Below, in pieces: positions 62,045 to 64,000 of a stretch of 64,000 bases of DNA. This DNA comes from Nocardia sputorum (GTDB lineage Bacteria > Actinomycetota > Actinomycetes > Mycobacteriales > Mycobacteriaceae): positions 3,844,001 through 3,908,000 of the forward strand of contig NZ_AP026978.1 of the NCBI RefSeq assembly GCF_027924405.1, read 5' to 3'. Position 1 is the stretch's first letter; every line of letters begins with the position of its first letter. Under the pieces are notes generated by a model, which saw nothing but the letters and a program-made list of their open reading frames with translations, did not search any database and was not told the origin of the DNA. A program made the translations under genes and the position numbers.

Positions 62045-63361
62045 TCACGCGTCGACCCGCGCAACGCCCTCGGCGTTGGACGGTTCGGGTTGTTTCGGCG
62101 CGGGCGGCACCCATCCGCGCAGAGGCTGCACCACCGATCCGTAGAAAGCATCGGTCGCCGCGGTCACGCTGGCGATGAAGGTGGCAGCGGTCCCGGAACC
62201 GGATCGTCGGTTGCCCATCGGAAAAGTCTTCTCCAGCGAGAACGACACGATCTCACCCGCACGTCCCTGCGTGAGCACCTTCGGATTCCCGCGCACCGTG
62301 TCCAGGTGCTCACACGCTTCGTTGCCGCGCACCGAGAAAACGGCCTCGACCTGCACGTCACCAGGAGCGTCCTCGAGTTGTCTGAGCAACCACGACAACC
62401 GACGACCCGCACCGCCCTCGCTAGGCGCATCGAGAGTGGTACGGCAGCGAATCCTGTTGGTTCGCACGTCCGCGATCACCATCAGGTCGCCGGCGGTATC
62501 AGGAATTTGCAGAACCGCCTCGAAGGTTCCCTCGCCTGCAAGCCTCTCCGCGACAGCGGCAGTGCGTGCGGAGGGATCGGTGCGGTGCCGACGGGGCAGG
62601 ATGTGCTTGACGGTGACGCCGAGCTCGGCCGTCAGTCGCAGTGCGAGATGACGCGACAGCGACGTCCAGGCATCCGCGACAGTGAGGACCTTCTGGTCGC
62701 CGGCCCGAAGGGTACCTGCGACCACCGAGTCACGAACCGCTACCCAGTGACGACCCATGTCGACCAACTCGCTGGCCCCGGAGCGGGGATGGACCAGGTA
62801 CCGCAGAAACTCACTCGAGATCCAGCTTTGCAGATCGTCGTCTATACCGCCGTGCGACAGAAGCATCCGCGCTTCGTGCATCACCTCGGCCCATGAGAGG
62901 TGCCGCAAGGCGACCTTCGCGAGCTTGCGGCGATCCACCTGGACGGGAAGCTCTCCCGGACCCGCAGGCACGTCGTTCGACAGGCTGACCACCGCGTCGT
63001 ACTTGTTCCTGCGAGCAACTTCGAGGTAGCTCTCGAGCTGATCGCGTTTCAGCTTGGCGTTGCCCGTTTTCACTTCGAGCAAGCCGGTCCATACGCGACC
63101 TCCCCGAACAACTTTCAGCACCGCATCCGGAATGACGGTCGACTCCCCCTGGTGGTACTGCACCTCAACGTACCCCTCGAAAGCACCAGCAGGAGCCCCC
63201 ATCCGGGCGCACAATGCCCGCGCGAACGGGCGCACGGCTTGCATCGTAGCGATCAAAGCCGATGTGGCGCGTCGTTCCTGTTCCTCTCCGGCGCCGACCC
63301 CGAACACCGAGAACAACCGTGCCGGCTGCCATGCCTCGTGTTCGGCGAGCTTGAATTCCAT
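62045..63361 (-). CDS. PD-(D/E)XK nuclease-like protein paired with TerD
   Basis: A 438-residue protein whose N-terminal third contains the pattern PDAVLKV (Asp79) and GLLEVKTG (Glu96, Lys98), the D...ExK core of PD-(D/E)XK nucleases, preceded by VEVQYHQGES. The rest is soluble: an arginine-rich middle and a beta-rich C-terminal part (LQIPDTAGDLMVIADVRTNR). It begins 17 bases after the TerD stop and is cotranscribed with it. Actinobacterial stress-response proteins of this kind occur next to TerD genes; the role may be defence or DNA damage response, but no substrate is known. Confidence 0.72.
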   Translation of the reverse strand: MEFKLAEHEAWQPARLFSVFGVGAGEEQERRATSALIATMQAVRPFARALCARMGAPAGAFEGYVEVQYHQGESTVIPDAVLKVVRGGRVWTGLLEVKTGNAKLKRDQLESYLEVARRNKYDAVVSLSNDVPAGPGELPVQVDRRKLAKVALRHLSWAEVMHEARMLLSHGGIDDDLQSWISSEFLRYLVHPRSGASELVDMGRHWVAVRDSVVAGTLRAGDQKVLTVADAWTSLSRHLALRLTAELGVTVKHILPRRHRTDPSARTAAVAERLAGEGTFEAVLQIPDTAGDLMVIADVRTNRIRCRTTLDAPSEGGAGRRLSWLLRQLEDAPGDVQVEAVFSVRGNEACEHLDTVRGNPKVLTQGRAGEIVSFSLEKTFPMGNRRSGSGTAATFIASVTAATDAFYGSVVQPLRGWVPPAPKQPEPSNAEGVARVDA

Positions 63362-63378
63362 CGGTTTCGCTTTTCTCG

Positions 63379-64000
63379 CTACCCGTTCGCAGTACGCACC
63401 CCGCTACTCCGCCTCGTCGGCATATCCGCTCGGGCCGAGGCTTTGCCGTTGGCCTCCGGCACGTTGCTCTCGGCAGGGCTCACGGTTGCCGACACGATGA
63501 CTTCCGGCTCCAGCATCGGTGCGTCCCGGAGTGGCTGCTCAACCGAATCCTGCTCGGCATCGTCGTCGACATCGACACCGAAATCCGTCGCCAACCCGGC
63601 CAGGCCGGATTCCCAGCCCTGACCTACAGCCCTGACCTTCCACTGGCCACCACGGCGGTAGACTTCGCCGAACACAAACGCCGACTCGGTCGTCGCATCC
63701 GCGGTGACATACTCCGCGAGCGAATGCCCCGCGCCATCGACGACACGAAACGCGAGTTTGCCGAGTTGCCCGAAAGTCCCGGTGCCGATGCTACCGGCCA
63801 GTGCGATCGCGTGAATGGTGTCGGAGACTACCGACAGGTCGATCGCGATTCGGGCTTGTGCCCCCTCCTCCGTCGCACTAGTGCCCAAGAAACGCACCGA
63901 GCCATCGGGCGATTCGGGCTGATTGTAGAAGACGAAATCGCCATCGGAGCTGACTTTTCCATCCGCCTTCAGCAATAAGGCAGATGCGTCGACTTCGATC
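63379..64000 (-). CDS. TerD-family stress protein (5' end outside window)
   Basis: The frame is open to the right edge, so the N-terminus is missing. The visible about 206 residues include DASALLLKADGKVSSDGDFV, FYNQPESPDGSVRFLG, the strand-rich core and FVFGEVYRRGGQWKVRAVGQ, GWESGLAGL, the typical calcium-binding TerD domain. After residue about 135 an acidic low-complexity tail (GVDVDDDAEQDSVEQPL) with no homology follows. TerD proteins protect against tellurite, phage or DNA-damage stress through unknown membrane-linked complexes. It is the upstream partner of the nuclease-like gene. Confidence 0.9.
   Translation of the reverse strand, partial: IEVDASALLLKADGKVSSDGDFVFYNQPESPDGSVRFLGTSATEEGAQARIAIDLSVVSDTIHAIALAGSIGTGTFGQLGKLAFRVVDGAGHSLAEYVTADATTESAFVFGEVYRRGGQWKVRAVGQGWESGLAGLATDFGVDVDDDAEQDSVEQPLRDAPMLEPEVIVSATVSPAESNVPEANGKASARADMPTRRSSGVRTANG

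Overview
The window looks like chromosomal DNA of a Nocardia-type mycolic actinomycete (order Mycobacteriales). The DNA is very GC-rich with strong G/C bias at third codon positions. GTG and TTG starts with good Shine-Dalgarno sequences are common. The gene content fits: an about 1,170-residue carboxylic acid reductase, a QcrB of actinobacterial type, cutinase, an L,D-transpeptidase, an ANTAR protein, two SnoaL-tailed ECF sigma factors, a DUF3556 protein and a BioYMN-type transporter. I see no rRNA, tRNA, CRISPR array, transposase or integrase. The taxonomic call is inference from gene content.

Layout. 1-2 kb: an edge-truncated TIR/membrane protein, a 3' remnant of an acyl-CoA ligase and a secreted cutinase. 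2.4-8.1 kb: a MarR-SDR pair whose SDR is broken by two frameshifts, a secreted GDPD, a PAS-ANTAR protein and a fucosidase-TetR operon under a perfect 18-bp palindrome. 8.2-16 kb: a 750-residue protein I cannot classify, an NmrA-like protein, a D,D-carboxypeptidase, several small orphans, an internally deleted phosphotransferase pseudogene and a DUF35 protein. 16-19.2 kb: an FMN reductase/SnoaL operon divergent from a SigJ-like sigma factor, then an L,D-transpeptidase. 19.4-25 kb: an orphan qcrB interrupted by a one-base deletion, a K+ channel, a small secreted protein behind an AT-rich leader and an epimerase/TetR divergon.

25-46 kb is mainly metabolic: a Tat-exported sulfatase, carboxylic acid reductase, an MFS exporter, two luciferase-like monooxygenases, a GPx-like peroxidase, a GabD2-like dehydrogenase and an SDR-ferredoxin pair. 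These are followed by a tight five-gene operon (ALDH, SDR, beta-hydroxyacid dehydrogenase-like protein, carboxymuconolactone decarboxylase-like protein, KSTD-like flavoprotein), a TetR gene and a GMC oxidoreductase. AAC-N2-GTT boxes resembling KstR sites, and a separate GGACA/TGTCC palindrome that overlaps the start codon of the TetR gene, suggest joint control of much of this block. The likely role is catabolism of a ring-containing or lipid-like compound; the substrate is not evident.

46-53.7 kb: a DoxX/SigJ divergon, an AraC regulator, a HAD protein with an altered catalytic motif, a PucR-type regulator with a nearby lac-operator-like palindrome, an amidase and a PAP2 membrane enzyme. 53.8-59.4 kb: one six-gene operon holding a biotin-type ECF transporter (BioY, ATPase, EcfT), a thiolase and two unusually short adenylate-forming ligases, behind a TGAAC-N3-GTTCA operator. 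This is the strongest candidate for an uncharacterised pathway. 59.4-64 kb: a Nudix hydrolase, a DUF3556 membrane protein, and a TerD protein paired with a PD-(D/E)XK nuclease-like protein at the right edge.
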